Positions 38,235 through 47,564 are shown, counted from the first letter of the stretch. The stretch: DNA of 64,000 bases from Luteimonas sp. RC10 (GCF_014192745.1 NZ_JACHYJ010000005.1:248001-312000), one strand, 5' to 3'. Made by a program: numbers and translations. The notes: generated from the letters alone by a model not told the origin.

Positions 38235-39233
38235 ATGGGCGAGGGACCTGCGAACGGCGCCGCGCCGCCCGCGCCGCCCGCGCCGCCCGGGCCGGCCGGC
38301 GATGCCGCGGTCCACGCCCGTGGTCTGGTCAAGCGCTTCGGCGAACTGGTCGCGGTCGACCATGTCGATCTGACTGTGCCGCGCGCCAGTGTCTACGGCT
38401 TCCTCGGACCGAACGGCTCGGGCAAGTCGACCACGATCCGCATGCTCTGCGGCCTACTGACGCCCAGCGAGGGCGACATCGAGGTACTCGGCCTGCGCAT
38501 TCCCGACCAGGCCGACGCGCTGCGCCTGCGTATCGGCTACATGACCCAGAAGTTCTCGCTGTTCGAGGACCTGACGGTGCGCGAGAACCTGGAGTTCCTC
38601 GCGGCGGTCTACGGCTTGCCGCGTGCGCAGGCGCGCGCCCGGGTCGATGAGCTGGTCGAGCTTTACCATTTCGCCGATCGCCAGGGCCAGCTCGCCGGCA
38701 CGATGAGTGGCGGCCAGAAGCAGCGCCTGGCACTGGCCGGCGCGGTGATCCACCGGCCGGAACTGCTGTTCCTCGACGAGCCGACCAGCGCGGTCGATCC
38801 CGAGTCGCGTCGCGACTTCTGGGACAAGCTCTTCGAACTGGCCGACAGCGGCACCACGCTGCTGATCTCGACCCACTACATGGACGAGGCCGAGCGCTGC
38901 CACCGCATCGCGATCCTCGACCGCGGGGTGCTGGTCGCCGACGGTGCGCCGGGCGCGTTGGCGGCCGAACTCTCGGGCCGCAGTGTCGAGGTGCACGCCG
39001 CGCAGCCGCGACGCGCGCAGCAGGTCCTCGCCCGTCTGCCCAACGTGCTCAGCGTCGCCCAGATCGGCAACAGCCTGCGCGTGCTCGCACGGGATGGCGC
39101 AGATGGCGACGGCGGACTGGCCGAGGCGCTGCGCGGCGCCGGCCTCGAGGCCGAGGTCCGGCCGGCGACGCCCAATCTCGAAGACGTGTTCGTCGCCGCG
39201 ACCCGTCGCGACGATGCGGAAGGCGCCGCATGA
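38235..39233 (+). CDS. ABC exporter ATPase (YbhF-like half)
   Basis: A 332-residue protein with one nucleotide-binding domain. Walker A is GPNGSGKSTTIRML, the signature is MSGGQKQRLALAG, and Walker B is LLFLDEPTSAVDP. The first 20 residues are Ala/Pro-rich. E. coli YbhF has two such domains, so this protein is half its size and probably dimerises. The ATG is two bases after the HlyD stop and its own stop overlaps the permease start. Confidence 0.93.
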   Translation: MGEGPANGAAPPAPPAPPGPAGDAAVHARGLVKRFGELVAVDHVDLTVPRASVYGFLGPNGSGKSTTIRMLCGLLTPSEGDIEVLGLRIPDQADALRLRIGYMTQKFSLFEDLTVRENLEFLAAVYGLPRAQARARVDELVELYHFADRQGQLAGTMSGGQKQRLALAGAVIHRPELLFLDEPTSAVDPESRRDFWDKLFELADSGTTLLISTHYMDEAERCHRIAILDRGVLVADGAPGALAAELSGRSVEVHAAQPRRAQQVLARLPNVLSVAQIGNSLRVLARDGADGDGGLAEALRGAGLEAEVRPATPNLEDVFVAATRRDDAEGAA

Positions 39234-40327
39234 ACCCGCTGCGCCGGCTCTGGGCCGTGGTGATCAAGGAATTGCGGCAGATCCGCCGCGACCGGATCAG
39301 CCTGGTGATGATCGTGATGATCCCGGTCGTCGACCTGCTGCTGTTCGGCTATGCGATCAACTACAACCCGCGCGGGCTCGATGCGGCGATTGCCGACCAG
39401 GCGGTGACCGCGACCTCGCGCGCGGCGGTCATGGATCTGCAGGCGACCGGCGTCGTCGATACCGTCGCGGTCGTCGACAGCCCGCAGCAACTGGTCGAGA
39501 TGCTGCGCCGGGGCGAGATCAGCGTCGGGATCACGATTCCGCCGGATTTCGAGCGCCGCGTGCTCGACGGCCGTCCGGCGATGCAGGTCATGGTCGACGG
39601 TACCGACACCGTGGTGCAGGCGGCCGCGAACCAGATCGCGCAACTGCCGCTCGAGGGCCCCGATGGGCGCCGCGGTGCCCGCGCGGCGCCGCAGATCGAG
39701 GTCGTGAGTTTCTACAACCCCGAGCGGCGCTCGGCGGTGAGCATCGTGCCCGGGCTGATCGGCATCATTCTCACGATGACCATGACCATGTTCACCGCGA
39801 TGGCGATCGTGCGCGAACGCGAGCGCGGCAACATGGAGCTGTTGATCGCCACCCCGCTGGCGCGCGGCGAGCTGATGGTCGGCAAGGTGCTGCCGTACGC
39901 GGCGATCGGCCTGATCCAGACCACGCTGATCCTGGTGCTGGGGTTCTGGTTCTTCGACGTACCGCTGCGCGGCAGCCTGCTCGACGTCTACCTGGCCTCG
40001 CTGCTGCTGATCTTCGCGAACCTGGCGATGGGCCTGCTGATCTCCACGCATGCGCGCACCCAGTTCCAGGCGATCCAGGTCGCGATGCTGGTGTTCCTGC
40101 CCTCGATCCTGATCTCGGGCTTCATGTTCCCGTTCGCCGGCATGCCGGACGTGGTGCAGTGGGGCGCCGAAGCGCTGCCGATGACCCAGTTCCTGCGCCT
40201 GGTGCGCGGCATCATGCTGCGCGGCGCGAGCATCTGGGAGCTGTGGCCGTCGATCCTGGCGCTGGGCGCATTCACCGCGGTCACGATGGCGCTGGCGATC
40301 GCGCGGTTCCGAAAACGTCTCGACTGA
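39230..40327 (+). CDS. ABC-2 type permease (YbhS/YbhR-like)
   Basis: A 365-residue protein. Span 1 is at about 22-42, a large periplasmic loop covers about 45-165, and five spans follow, with the typical ARGELMVGKVLPYAAIG turn. E. coli has two permeases (YbhS and YbhR); here one is present, so a homodimer is likely. With the ATPase and adaptor it forms an efflux system of unknown substrate. The gene ends 42 bases from the convergent miaB stop. Confidence 0.92.
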   Translation: MNPLRRLWAVVIKELRQIRRDRISLVMIVMIPVVDLLLFGYAINYNPRGLDAAIADQAVTATSRAAVMDLQATGVVDTVAVVDSPQQLVEMLRRGEISVGITIPPDFERRVLDGRPAMQVMVDGTDTVVQAAANQIAQLPLEGPDGRRGARAAPQIEVVSFYNPERRSAVSIVPGLIGIILTMTMTMFTAMAIVRERERGNMELLIATPLARGELMVGKVLPYAAIGLIQTTLILVLGFWFFDVPLRGSLLDVYLASLLLIFANLAMGLLISTHARTQFQAIQVAMLVFLPSILISGFMFPFAGMPDVVQWGAEALPMTQFLRLVRGIMLRGASIWELWPSILALGAFTAVTMALAIARFRKRLD

Positions 40328-40333
40328 CGCGAC

Positions 40334-40357
40334 GCCGCGGCGCGAGAAGGCCGCGGC
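40334..40357. terminator. hairpin between convergent permease and miaB genes
   Basis: Arms GCCGCGGC repeat as an 8-bp self-complementary stem with an 8-base loop. It sits between the two stop codons. There is no clear U-run, so termination is suggested mainly by position. Confidence 0.4.
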
Positions 40358-40368
40358 GGCAGGCCGTA

Positions 40369-41811
40369 CTACGCGGCCGCGGCGTCCTCGTCCAGGCGTA
40401 CCCGGCCGCGCAGCGAGTTGCTGAGCGCGGCGGTGATCTCGACATCGACGAACTGCCCGATCAGGCGGGCCGGGGCGGGGAAGTTCACCGAGCGCATGTT
40501 CTCGGTCTTGCCGGTCAACTCGTTGGGATCCTTGCGCGAGGGGCCTTCGACCAGCACGCGCTGCACGCTGCCGACCATCCGCTGCGAGATCCCGGCGGCG
40601 TAGGCGTTGATGTGCGCCTGCAGGCGCGTGAGCCGGGCGTGCTTCTCGGCCTGGGTCACCGTGTCCTCGAGATCGGCGGCCGGGGTGCCCGGACGGCGCG
40701 AGTAGATGAAGGAGAACGACTGGTCGAAGCCCACGTCCTCGATCAGCTTCATCGTCTTCTCGAAGTCGGCCTCGGTCTCGCCGGGGAAGCCGACGATGAA
40801 GTCCGAGGAGATCGAGATGTCCGGGCGCACGGCGCGAAGTTTCCGGATCTTCTGCTTGAACTCCAGCGCCGTGTAGCCGCGCTTCATCGCCGAGAGGATG
40901 CGATCGCTGCCGGCCTGCACCGGCAGGTGCAAGTAGTTGGCCAGCTGCGGCACGTCGCGGTAGGCCTCGATCAGCGAGTCGGAGAACTCCAGCGGATGCG
41001 AGGTCGTGAAGCGGATGCGCTCGATGCCGTCGATCTGCGCGATCGTGCGGATCAGCAGGCCGAGGTCGGCCACCTCGTCGCCGCCCATCGGTCCGCGGTA
41101 GGCGTTGACGTTCTGGCCCAGCAGGTTGATCTCGCGCACGCCCTGGCCGGCCAGCCGCACGACCTCGACCAGCACGTCCTCGAACGGCCGGCTGACTTCT
41201 TCGCCGCGGGTGTAGGGCACCACGCAGAACGAGCAGTACTTCGAGCAGCCTTCCATGATCGAGACGAACGCGCTCGGGCCCTCGGCGCGCGGCTCGGGCA
41301 GGCGATCGAACTTCTCGATCTCCGGAAAGCTGATGTCCACTTGCGGCTGGCCGGTCGCGCGCTTGGCGCGGATCAGCTCGGGCAGGCGGTGCAGTGTCTG
41401 CGGGCCGAACACCAGGTCCACATACGGCGCGCGCTTGACGATCGCTTCGCCCTCCTGGGATGCGACGCAGCCGCCGACGCCGATCAACACCGGCTTGCCC
41501 CCTTGCTTGAGGGCCTTCCAGCGGCCGAGCTGGCTGAACACCTTCTCCTGCGCCTTCTCGCGGATCGAGCAGGTATTGACCAGCACGACGTCGGCTTCCT
41601 CGACATCGTCGGTGAGCTCCAGGCCTTCGGCGGCAGCGAGCACGTCGGCCATCTTGGCCGAGTCGTACTCGTTCATCTGGCACCCGTGGGTCTGGATGTA
41701 GAGCTTGCCGCGTGCGGGCAGCGCCGGGCTGGGCGCAGGCACGCCGTCGGCGGTCAGGACGGGAAGATCGAGGGTCGGCGCGGTGGGCGCCTGGGGAGCG
41801 GGCTGGGTCAT
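40369..41811 (-). CDS. miaB: tRNA-2-methylthio-N6-dimethylallyladenosine synthase MiaB
   Basis: A 480-residue radical SAM methylthiotransferase. The N-terminal cluster cysteines are in [18 protein letters not shown] and GGCVAS. The radical SAM motif is CSKYCSFC near residue 187. A C-terminal TRAM domain ends the protein. It adds the methylthio group to i6A37 of tRNA. In many bacteria phoH, ybeY and corC follow directly; here the TetR-ABC operon lies between on the other strand. Confidence 0.95.
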   Translation of the reverse strand: MTQPAPQAPTAPTLDLPVLTADGVPAPSPALPARGKLYIQTHGCQMNEYDSAKMADVLAAAEGLELTDDVEEADVVLVNTCSIREKAQEKVFSQLGRWKALKQGGKPVLIGVGGCVASQEGEAIVKRAPYVDLVFGPQTLHRLPELIRAKRATGQPQVDISFPEIEKFDRLPEPRAEGPSAFVSIMEGCSKYCSFCVVPYTRGEEVSRPFEDVLVEVVRLAGQGVREINLLGQNVNAYRGPMGGDEVADLGLLIRTIAQIDGIERIRFTTSHPLEFSDSLIEAYRDVPQLANYLHLPVQAGSDRILSAMKRGYTALEFKQKIRKLRAVRPDISISSDFIVGFPGETEADFEKTMKLIEDVGFDQSFSFIYSRRPGTPAADLEDTVTQAEKHARLTRLQAHINAYAAGISQRMVGSVQRVLVEGPSRKDPNELTGKTENMRSVNFPAPARLIGQFVDVEITAALSNSLRGRVRLDEDAAAA

Positions 41812-41951
41812 GGCGTGTCCGGGGCGACGGCGCTGAGTCCGGGCCGGATGGCGGGTGGGGCGCAGAGTGTACCGGGCGCGCCGCGCAGCCGGGTCGCCCG
41901 TTCACAATCAAGCACTTGGCAACGCCGCCCGAAGACGCGACACTCCGCCGC

Positions 41952-42863
41952 GTGAAACGGGGATGGGGACTCATTGCGATGCTCGGTCTGCTGGCGGCCT
42001 GTCCGGTCTCCGGCAGCACGCTGTATCGCTGCGACAGCGGCGACGGCATTCCCCAGTACGTCAGCAAGCGGGTCTCGGGCGCGAGCTGTCGCGCGGTCGC
42101 CACGGCGCCGCCGGCGCCGCGTCGGACCGCCGCCTCCAAGCCCCAGGCCACGCCCGCGCCGGCGCCGGCCGGCGTGGATCGCGGCGCGCCGGCGACCTTC
42201 ATGGGCGGGACGCCGAAGCCGGCCGCCGCGGCCAGCCCGGCACCGGCCACGGCGACCCCGGCCCGCAGCGGCGGGCAGCGCCGGCTGCAGCAGGGCCAGG
42301 TCTACGCCTATGTCCGCGACGGTGTGCGCCACTACAGCAGCACGCGCCCGGCCGGGGGCGCGCAGGTCGCCTCGGTGCGCACCATCCGCTACAGCTTCTT
42401 CGAGACCTGCTACGCCTGCGGCGCGGCGCCGGGAGTCAACTTCGGCACCGTCCGGCTCAACCGCGAGGCCTATCGCGACGAGGTCGCGCGTGCGGCCAGC
42501 GAGTTCGGCGTCGAGGAGGCGATCGTGCGCGCGATCATGCATGCCGAGTCGGCGTTCAATCCCAATGCGCTCTCGCGCGCCGGTGCACAGGGGCTGATGC
42601 AGCTCATGCCGGCGACCGCGCGGCGCTTCGGCGTGGTCAATGCCTTCGACCCGGAGCAGAACATCCGCGGGGGCGTGGCGTACCTGGCCTGGCTGCTGCG
42701 CCGCTTCGACGGCGACCTGACCCTGGCCGCGGCCGGCTACAACGCCGGCGAGGGCGCGGTCGACCGCCACAAGGGCGTGCCGCCCTACAGCGAGACCCAG
42801 CGCTACGTACAGCGCGTGGGGACGCTGGCCGAGCGCTATCGCGGCCAGGTCGCCAGCCGCTGA
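41952..42863 (+). CDS. soluble lytic transglycosylase with DUF4124-like segments
   Basis: A 303-residue protein. The GTG at 41952 begins MKRGWGLIAMLGLLAAC, a signal sequence with a possible lipobox. Two DUF4124-like pieces come first (LYRCDSGDGIPQYVS; VYAYVRDGVRHYSSTRP), separated by an Ala/Pro-rich linker. The SLT domain carries the catalytic Glu in MHAESAFNP (about 199), then GLMQLMPATA and AYNAGEGAV. It cleaves glycan strands in the periplasm and is divergent from miaB. Confidence 0.88.
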   Translation: MKRGWGLIAMLGLLAACPVSGSTLYRCDSGDGIPQYVSKRVSGASCRAVATAPPAPRRTAASKPQATPAPAPAGVDRGAPATFMGGTPKPAAAASPAPATATPARSGGQRRLQQGQVYAYVRDGVRHYSSTRPAGGAQVASVRTIRYSFFETCYACGAAPGVNFGTVRLNREAYRDEVARAASEFGVEEAIVRAIMHAESAFNPNALSRAGAQGLMQLMPATARRFGVVNAFDPEQNIRGGVAYLAWLLRRFDGDLTLAAAGYNAGEGAVDRHKGVPPYSETQRYVQRVGTLAERYRGQVASR

Positions 42864-42893
42864 GCGTGGTGCAGGTGCGACATTTCGACCCAA

Positions 42894-42923
42894 TTGTCGC
42901 TCGATTCAGGGTTCAGCTACACT
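42894..42923 (+). promoter_or_regulatory. promoter of petABC
   Basis: TTGTCG at 42894-42899 and TACACT at 42918-42923 with 18 bases between make a sigma70-like pair 86 bases before the petA ATG. Confidence 0.6.
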
Positions 42924-43009
42924 GGCACACATCGATGCGGCCGCCCGCGGAACGGGGTCGGTCCGTGGCAGCCAGCGCACAGTAGCTACCGAAGTTTTGC
43001 GGAGTACCG

Positions 43010-43648
43010 ATGGTCGACGAAGCGGTGATCGGACCTGGCGGCGGGGATGAGCCAGTCAATGTGGGGCGGCGCCGGTTTCTGACCGCGAGCACCCTGGTCG
43101 TGGGCGCGGTGGGGGCGGGCATCACGGCCATTCCCTTCATCAAGTCCTGGAATCCCAGCGCACGTGCGCAGCTTGCCGGTGCGCCGGTGACTGTCGACAT
43201 CAGCGCGCTCGAGGAAGGTCAGCGTCTGATCGCCGAGTGGCGCGGTCAGCCGATCTGGATCGTCAAGCGCTCCAAGGCGATCCTCGACGCGCTGCCCACG
43301 CTCGACGACAGGCTCAAGGATCCCGAGTCCAGCAACGTCGACCAGCAGCCGGCGTATGTGCGCGAGGCGAACCCGGAACTGCGTTCGATCAAGCCCGACA
43401 TCTCGGTGCTCGTCGGCCTGTGCACGCACCTGGGCTGCTCGCCGGAGATGGTCGCCGAGATCCGGCCGGCGCCGTTCGACGCCGACTGGAAGGGCGGCTA
43501 CTTCTGCCCCTGCCACAAGTCGAAGTTCGACATGGCCGGCCGCGTCTATGACGGCGTGCCTGCGCCGACCAACCTCCTGGTGCCGCCGCACTACTACGCC
43601 GACGACAACACCCTCGTCATCGGCGTCGATCCGAAGGGAGCCGCGTGA
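43010..43648 (+). CDS. petA: ubiquinol-cytochrome c reductase iron-sulfur subunit (Rieske)
   Basis: A 212-residue protein. A twin-arginine type N-terminus, VGRRRFLTASTLVVGAVGAG, acts as the membrane anchor. The [2Fe-2S] ligands are in CTHLGC (138-143) and CPCHKS (166-171). It passes electrons from ubiquinol to cytochrome c1 in the bc1 complex. It is the first gene of petABC. Confidence 0.96.
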   Translation: MVDEAVIGPGGGDEPVNVGRRRFLTASTLVVGAVGAGITAIPFIKSWNPSARAQLAGAPVTVDISALEEGQRLIAEWRGQPIWIVKRSKAILDALPTLDDRLKDPESSNVDQQPAYVREANPELRSIKPDISVLVGLCTHLGCSPEMVAEIRPAPFDADWKGGYFCPCHKSKFDMAGRVYDGVPAPTNLLVPPHYYADDNTLVIGVDPKGAA

Positions 43649-44907
43649 TGGCCAACGTCCTCGTCCGCGGCGCCAACGGCGTCTTCAACTGGGTCAACGA
43701 GCGTGCACCGGCTTTGATGCCGATGTACCGCAAGCACATGACCGAGTACTACGCGCCGAAGAACTTCAATATCTGGTACATCTTCGGCGTGCTGTCGCTG
43801 GTCGTGCTGGTCAACCAGATCCTGACCGGCATCTTCCTGACGATGCACTACAAGCCGAGCGCGGCGGAAGCCTTCGCCTCGGTCGAATACATCATGCGCG
43901 ACGTGGAGTGGGGCTGGCTGATCCGCTACATGCACAGCACCGGCGCCTCGCTGTTCTTCATCGTCGTCTACATCCACATGTTCCGCGGCCTGATGTACGG
44001 CTCCTACCAGAAGCCGCGCGAACTGGTGTGGATCCTGGGCATGCTGATCTACCTGGTGCTGATGGCCGAGGCGTTCCTGGGCTACGTGCTGCCGTGGGGT
44101 CAGATGTCGTTCTGGGGCGCGAAGGTGATCATCTCGCTGTTCGGCGCGATCCCGGTCATCGGCAACGGCCTGACCGAGTGGATCATGGGCGACTACCTGC
44201 CCAGCGACGCCACCCTCAACCGCTTCTTCGCACTGCACGTGATCGCGTTGCCGCTGGTGCTGCTGCTGCTGGTCGTCCTGCACCTGGGCGCGCTGCACGA
44301 GGTGGGGTCCAACAACCCCGACGGTGTGGAGATCAAGAAGGGCCCCAAGGGCAACCGCTGGTCGAAGTCCGCACCGGCCGACGGCATCCCGTTCCACCCG
44401 TACTACTCGGTCAAGGACGGCTTCTACGTCTGTTTCTTCCTGATCATCGCGGCGTTCATCATCTTCTTCGCCCCGGCGTTCGGCGGCTGGTTCCTCGAGC
44501 ACGACAACTTCACCGCGGCCAACCACCTGGTCACGCCCGAGCACATCAAGCCGGTGTGGTACTACACGCCTTACTACGCGATGTTGCGCGTGGTGCCGCA
44601 CAAGCTCAGCGGCGTGATCGTGATGTTCTCCGCGATCGCGGTGCTGTTCCTGATCCCGTGGCTGGACCGGTGCAAGGTCAAGTCGCACCGCTACCGTGGC
44701 CCGCTGACCAAGATCATGCTGCTGCTGTTGGCCGTGTGCTTCGTCTGGCTGGGCAAGATCGGCGCCGGCCCGGGTACCGATCCGGTCGAGACCATCGTCG
44801 GTCGCGTGCTGACCTTCCTCTACTTCGCTTTCTTCATCACGATGCCCCTGTGGACCAAGCTCGACAGGACCAAGGCCGTGCCCGATCGGGTGACGATGCA
44901 TGACTAA
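43648..44907 (+). CDS. petB: cytochrome b of the bc1 complex
   Basis: A 419-residue membrane protein with the paired histidines of the two b haems in the second and fourth spans (IRYMHSTGASLFFIVVYIHM; FFALHVIALPLVLLLLVVLH). The quinol-site PEWY-like segment appears as KPVWYYTPYYAML. It is full length, including the C-terminal spans. The ATG at 43648 shares a base with the petA stop, and its end overlaps petC. Confidence 0.96.
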   Translation: MANVLVRGANGVFNWVNERAPALMPMYRKHMTEYYAPKNFNIWYIFGVLSLVVLVNQILTGIFLTMHYKPSAAEAFASVEYIMRDVEWGWLIRYMHSTGASLFFIVVYIHMFRGLMYGSYQKPRELVWILGMLIYLVLMAEAFLGYVLPWGQMSFWGAKVIISLFGAIPVIGNGLTEWIMGDYLPSDATLNRFFALHVIALPLVLLLLVVLHLGALHEVGSNNPDGVEIKKGPKGNRWSKSAPADGIPFHPYYSVKDGFYVCFFLIIAAFIIFFAPAFGGWFLEHDNFTAANHLVTPEHIKPVWYYTPYYAMLRVVPHKLSGVIVMFSAIAVLFLIPWLDRCKVKSHRYRGPLTKIMLLLLAVCFVWLGKIGAGPGTDPVETIVGRVLTFLYFAFFITMPLWTKLDRTKAVPDRVTMHD

Positions 44908-45643
44908 CCGACTCATTGCCCGCATCGCCGTCGCGGCGGCCGGCCTGCTGCTGTCGTTCGGCGCGCTGGCCGCGGCCGGCGGCCCGGTCCAGCATGCCGG
45001 CACGGATCTGGGCGACCGCGCCTCGCTGCAACGCGGCGCACAGGCCTATATGAACTACTGCGCGGGCTGCCACTCGCTCAAGTTCATGCGCTACTCGCGC
45101 ATGGCCCAGGACCTGGGGCTGACCGAGGACGAGGTGATGAACAACCTCAACCTCACCGGCGCGGCGTTCGGCGAGCACATCATGTCGTCGATGCCGGCCG
45201 AGCACGCGGCCAAGTGGTTCGGCCAGACCCCGCCGGACCTGAGCCTGATTGCCCGCGTGCGCGGCGCCGACTGGATCTTCACCTACCTCAAGTCGTTCTA
45301 TCTCGACGAGACCCGCCCGCTGGGCTGGAACAACGCGCTGTTCCCCAACGCGTCGATGCCCAACCCGCTGTGGGAGATGCAGGGCCTGCAGCGCCCGATC
45401 TACGGTGAAGCGGCCGAAGGCGCCGATCCGGTGGTCGAGCACCTGGAGATCGCCACCCCGGGCACCCAGGACGCGCAGCAGTTCGACCAGACGGTCCGCG
45501 ACATCACCGCGTTCCTGGAGTACGTCGGCGAGCCGGCGGCCCTCAAGCGCCAGCAGATGGGCGTCTGGGTGCTGCTGTTCCTGGTGCTGCTGACCTTCAT
45601 GGCCTGGTTGCTGAAGAAGGAATACTGGCGCGACGTCCACTGA
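44900..45643 (+). CDS. petC: cytochrome c1
   Basis: A 247-residue protein. The signal peptide is followed by the haem motif YCAGCHS near residue 53, with the axial Met probably in a later ASMPN or SSMPA segment. A C-terminal membrane anchor (WVLLFLVLLTFMAWLLKKEYW) is present. It completes the bc1 complex with petA and petB, and overlaps petB by 8 bases. Confidence 0.95.
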   Translation: MTNRLIARIAVAAAGLLLSFGALAAAGGPVQHAGTDLGDRASLQRGAQAYMNYCAGCHSLKFMRYSRMAQDLGLTEDEVMNNLNLTGAAFGEHIMSSMPAEHAAKWFGQTPPDLSLIARVRGADWIFTYLKSFYLDETRPLGWNNALFPNASMPNPLWEMQGLQRPIYGEAAEGADPVVEHLEIATPGTQDAQQFDQTVRDITAFLEYVGEPAALKRQQMGVWVLLFLVLLTFMAWLLKKEYWRDVH

Positions 45644-45822
45644 CGCCTTGTCGGCCGGGTGTGTCCCACCCCGGCCCGGCATCGGCCCGGTGCCATTGCC
45701 GGGCGGCTCAGGGAAATGCGAGACTCGGGCACCGCGACAATCGTCTGCGAGGTGCAGGCGGCATCGCGAGGGCTGGCGGAGCCAGTCTTACGGACAGGCC
45801 GAAGCAGGCCACGGGTGCATCC

Positions 45823-46443
45823 ATGCGAAACGTGTTGACACTGTTTTCCTCGGTCGATGATGTGCTGTGCCATCGGGCGCGGCTGGTGCTCGCGGCCAAG
45901 GGCGTCACCTACGACATGGTCGTGGTCGACCCGCGCAACCCGTCCGAGGACCTGATCGACCTCAATCCCTACCACTCGGTGCCGACCCTGGTCGAGCGCG
46001 AGCTGGTGCTCTACGCGGCCAGCGTGGTCAGCGAGTACCTCGACGAACGCTATCCGCATCCGCCGCTGATGCCGGTCGATCCGCTGTCGCGCGCGCGTCT
46101 GCGCCTGGCCATGCTGCGCATCGAGCACGACTGGGTGCCGCAGGTGCAGGCCATCCAGATGGGCAACAAGGCCCAGGCCGAAGCCGGCCGCAAGCGGCTC
46201 AAGGAATTGCTGACCGCCTCGGTGCCGCTGTTCAAGGCCAGCAAGTTCTTCCTCAATCCCGAAATGAGCCTGGCCGACTGCGCGATGGCGCCGATCGTCT
46301 GGCGTCTGCAGGCGCTGGAAATCCCGCTGCCCAAGGACGGCGTCAAGGCGATCGAGGACTACGGCAACCGCATCTTCCGCAGCCCCGGCTTCGTCCGCAG
46401 CCTGACGCCGCAGGAACGCGCGCTGCGCCCGCTGCCCGAGTGA
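45823..46443 (+). CDS. sspA: stringent starvation protein A
   Basis: A 206-residue protein with the glutathione-transferase fold but without catalytic features. The N-terminal thioredoxin-like part has DVLCHRARLVLAAKGV and LNPYHSVPTLVERELVLYAASVVSEYLDE. SspA binds RNA polymerase and affects stationary-phase and acid-stress transcription. The order petABC-sspA-sspB is common in gammaproteobacteria. The 179 bases after petC probably contain its promoter. Confidence 0.93.
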   Translation: MRNVLTLFSSVDDVLCHRARLVLAAKGVTYDMVVVDPRNPSEDLIDLNPYHSVPTLVERELVLYAASVVSEYLDERYPHPPLMPVDPLSRARLRLAMLRIEHDWVPQVQAIQMGNKAQAEAGRKRLKELLTASVPLFKASKFFLNPEMSLADCAMAPIVWRLQALEIPLPKDGVKAIEDYGNRIFRSPGFVRSLTPQERALRPLPE

Positions 46444-46518
46444 GTGCGCTGCGACACCGGCCGCGTGCCGGCGCCGCATCGCTGCCCGCTGCCGTCACGA
46501 GCCGGTAGACTGTTGCGC

Positions 46519-47037
46519 ATGACGGACCAAGCGCCTGCGATGACCAGCCACCGCCCGTACCTGCTGCGTGCGCTGTACGAGTGGATCGCCGACAACGGCA
46601 TGACCCCCCATATCCTGGTCGATGCGCGCCGCGCCGGCGTGCGCGTGCCGGCGCATGCCGTGCAGGACGGGCGCGTCGTGCTCAACATCGCCGACCGGGC
46701 GGTGGCGCGGTTGGAAATGGACAACGACAGCGTGCGTTTTTCCGCGCGCTTTGGCGGCGTCAGCCAGTCGGTCGTGGTGCCGATCGCCGCGGTGCTGGCG
46801 GTCTACGCCCGCGAGACCGGGCAGGGCATGGCGCTGCCCGAGGACATCGTCGCGTCCGGCGATGCGCAGGACGCAGACGAGGCCCAGCTCGAGGATGCTC
46901 CCGCAACGCCGCCGACGCGACCGACCTTCGCGTCGGTGGACGGCGGCGCGCCGGATCGCGACGACGACACCGACGGTCCGCCGGACGACGACACCCCGCC
47001 CGAGCCGCGACGCGGGCATCTGCGGGTCATCAAGTAA
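46519..47037 (+). CDS. sspB: ClpXP protease specificity-enhancing factor
   Basis: A 172-residue protein. Residues about 8-105 form the SspB fold (SHRPYLLRALYEWIADNGMTPHI, then VVLNIADRAV and FSARFGG). A long acidic, Pro-rich tail follows, ending RRGHLRVIK, the ClpX-binding peptide. It delivers ssrA-tagged proteins to ClpXP. TAGACT at 46506-46511 lies only 7 bases from the ATG, so the mRNA could be leaderless; otherwise it is read through from sspA. Confidence 0.94.
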   Translation: MTDQAPAMTSHRPYLLRALYEWIADNGMTPHILVDARRAGVRVPAHAVQDGRVVLNIADRAVARLEMDNDSVRFSARFGGVSQSVVVPIAAVLAVYARETGQGMALPEDIVASGDAQDADEAQLEDAPATPPTRPTFASVDGGAPDRDDDTDGPPDDDTPPEPRRGHLRVIK

Positions 47038-47072
47038 GACGCGACACGCTGCTCGATTGGCCCCTTATATTC

Positions 47073-47220
47073 GGTCCTTCTCCCAAGTGTGGGACTGGAC
47101 GTTCTGCTTCGGATGGGCCGCGGCTTGCCGGCCGGAAGCCACTCTCCCTTCGGTCAAGGCCGCTTCGCGGTCCGGCCACGCGAAGCACGCGTGGCGTTCG
47201 CATGGATGCGCGGCAGTGCC
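47073..47220 (+). repeat. dispersed repeat R, copy 1
   Basis: The segment reads ccttctccc, then cttcggatgggc, ccggaagcc, tcggtc, aggccgc and ccacgcgaagcacgcgtg in order. The same landmarks, in the same order and spacing, occur in reverse orientation at 49495-49649. The two copies are diverged but alignable over about 140 bases. It does not encode a recognisable protein. Confidence 0.75.
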
Positions 47221-47310
47221 GCGCAGTCCATCCGTGCTCACCCTGCCTTGACTCGGGCGCGCGCCATCCTTGGCGCGCTTGACGCGGCCACCGTCCGCCA
47301 ATCCGCTGCT

Positions 47311-47483
47311 CTGAATGCTTGCAACCCGATTTCGGGTAGACGCAAAGCCATTCAGCTGGACGAAGTTGCCCACTTTCGGCCTCAGTGCGTCGTGCCGGTC
47401 GGGGATTGCGATAGCGGACCAGGGATGGTCCGCGGCGGCGAGTCAGCCATGGATGGCTGACCGAGCCGGGGAGCAGTCTCCGG
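47311..47483. ncRNA. run of four stem-loops, possible structured RNA or hairpin repeat array
   Basis: Hairpin 0 (47311-47355) has outer arms CTGAATG/CATTCAG and inner arms ACCCGA/TCGGGT. Hairpin 1 (47415-47432) is CGGACCA-ggga-TGGTCCG. Hairpin 2 (47443-47460) is TCAGCCA-tgga-TGGCTGA. Hairpin 3 (47466-47483) is CCGGGGA-gcag-TCTCCGG. Three consecutive stems of about seven pairs with four-base loops are not expected by chance. Whether they are transcribed as an RNA or are extragenic repeats at a convergent gene end is open. Confidence 0.4.
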
Positions 47484-47564
47484 CCAGCGCGACGCGCGCT
47501 CCGAAGAGGGACGCCTTGAGCGGACGGAGGCAGGTCTCCCTGACTTTGGAGAAGTACCTTACGT

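Larger units (their letters stand above)
47038..47564. other. 527-base intergenic region between convergent sspB and DUF3301
   Basis: No gene is supported. Open frames on both strands are short and have no ribosome site or family features. The left part holds repeat copy R1, and the middle holds four hairpins (listed separately). The rest, about 47484-47564, shows no clear feature. Confidence 0.7.

Noticed and set aside
37285..40327. Type I protein secretion system
   Set aside because: The HlyD-like protein is a lipoprotein of the YbhG kind and the permease is ABC-2 type; no exported RTX protein or TolC is present.
38876..42250. Minus-strand open frame of 1124 codons
   Set aside because: It runs through the ABC permease on the opposite strand and miaB in another frame. 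The sequence is low-complexity and the real genes explain the region.
47065..47564. Short open frames on both strands between sspB and DUF3301
   Set aside because: Their translations match across repeat copies in arbitrary frames and carry no start signals; they reflect repeat DNA.
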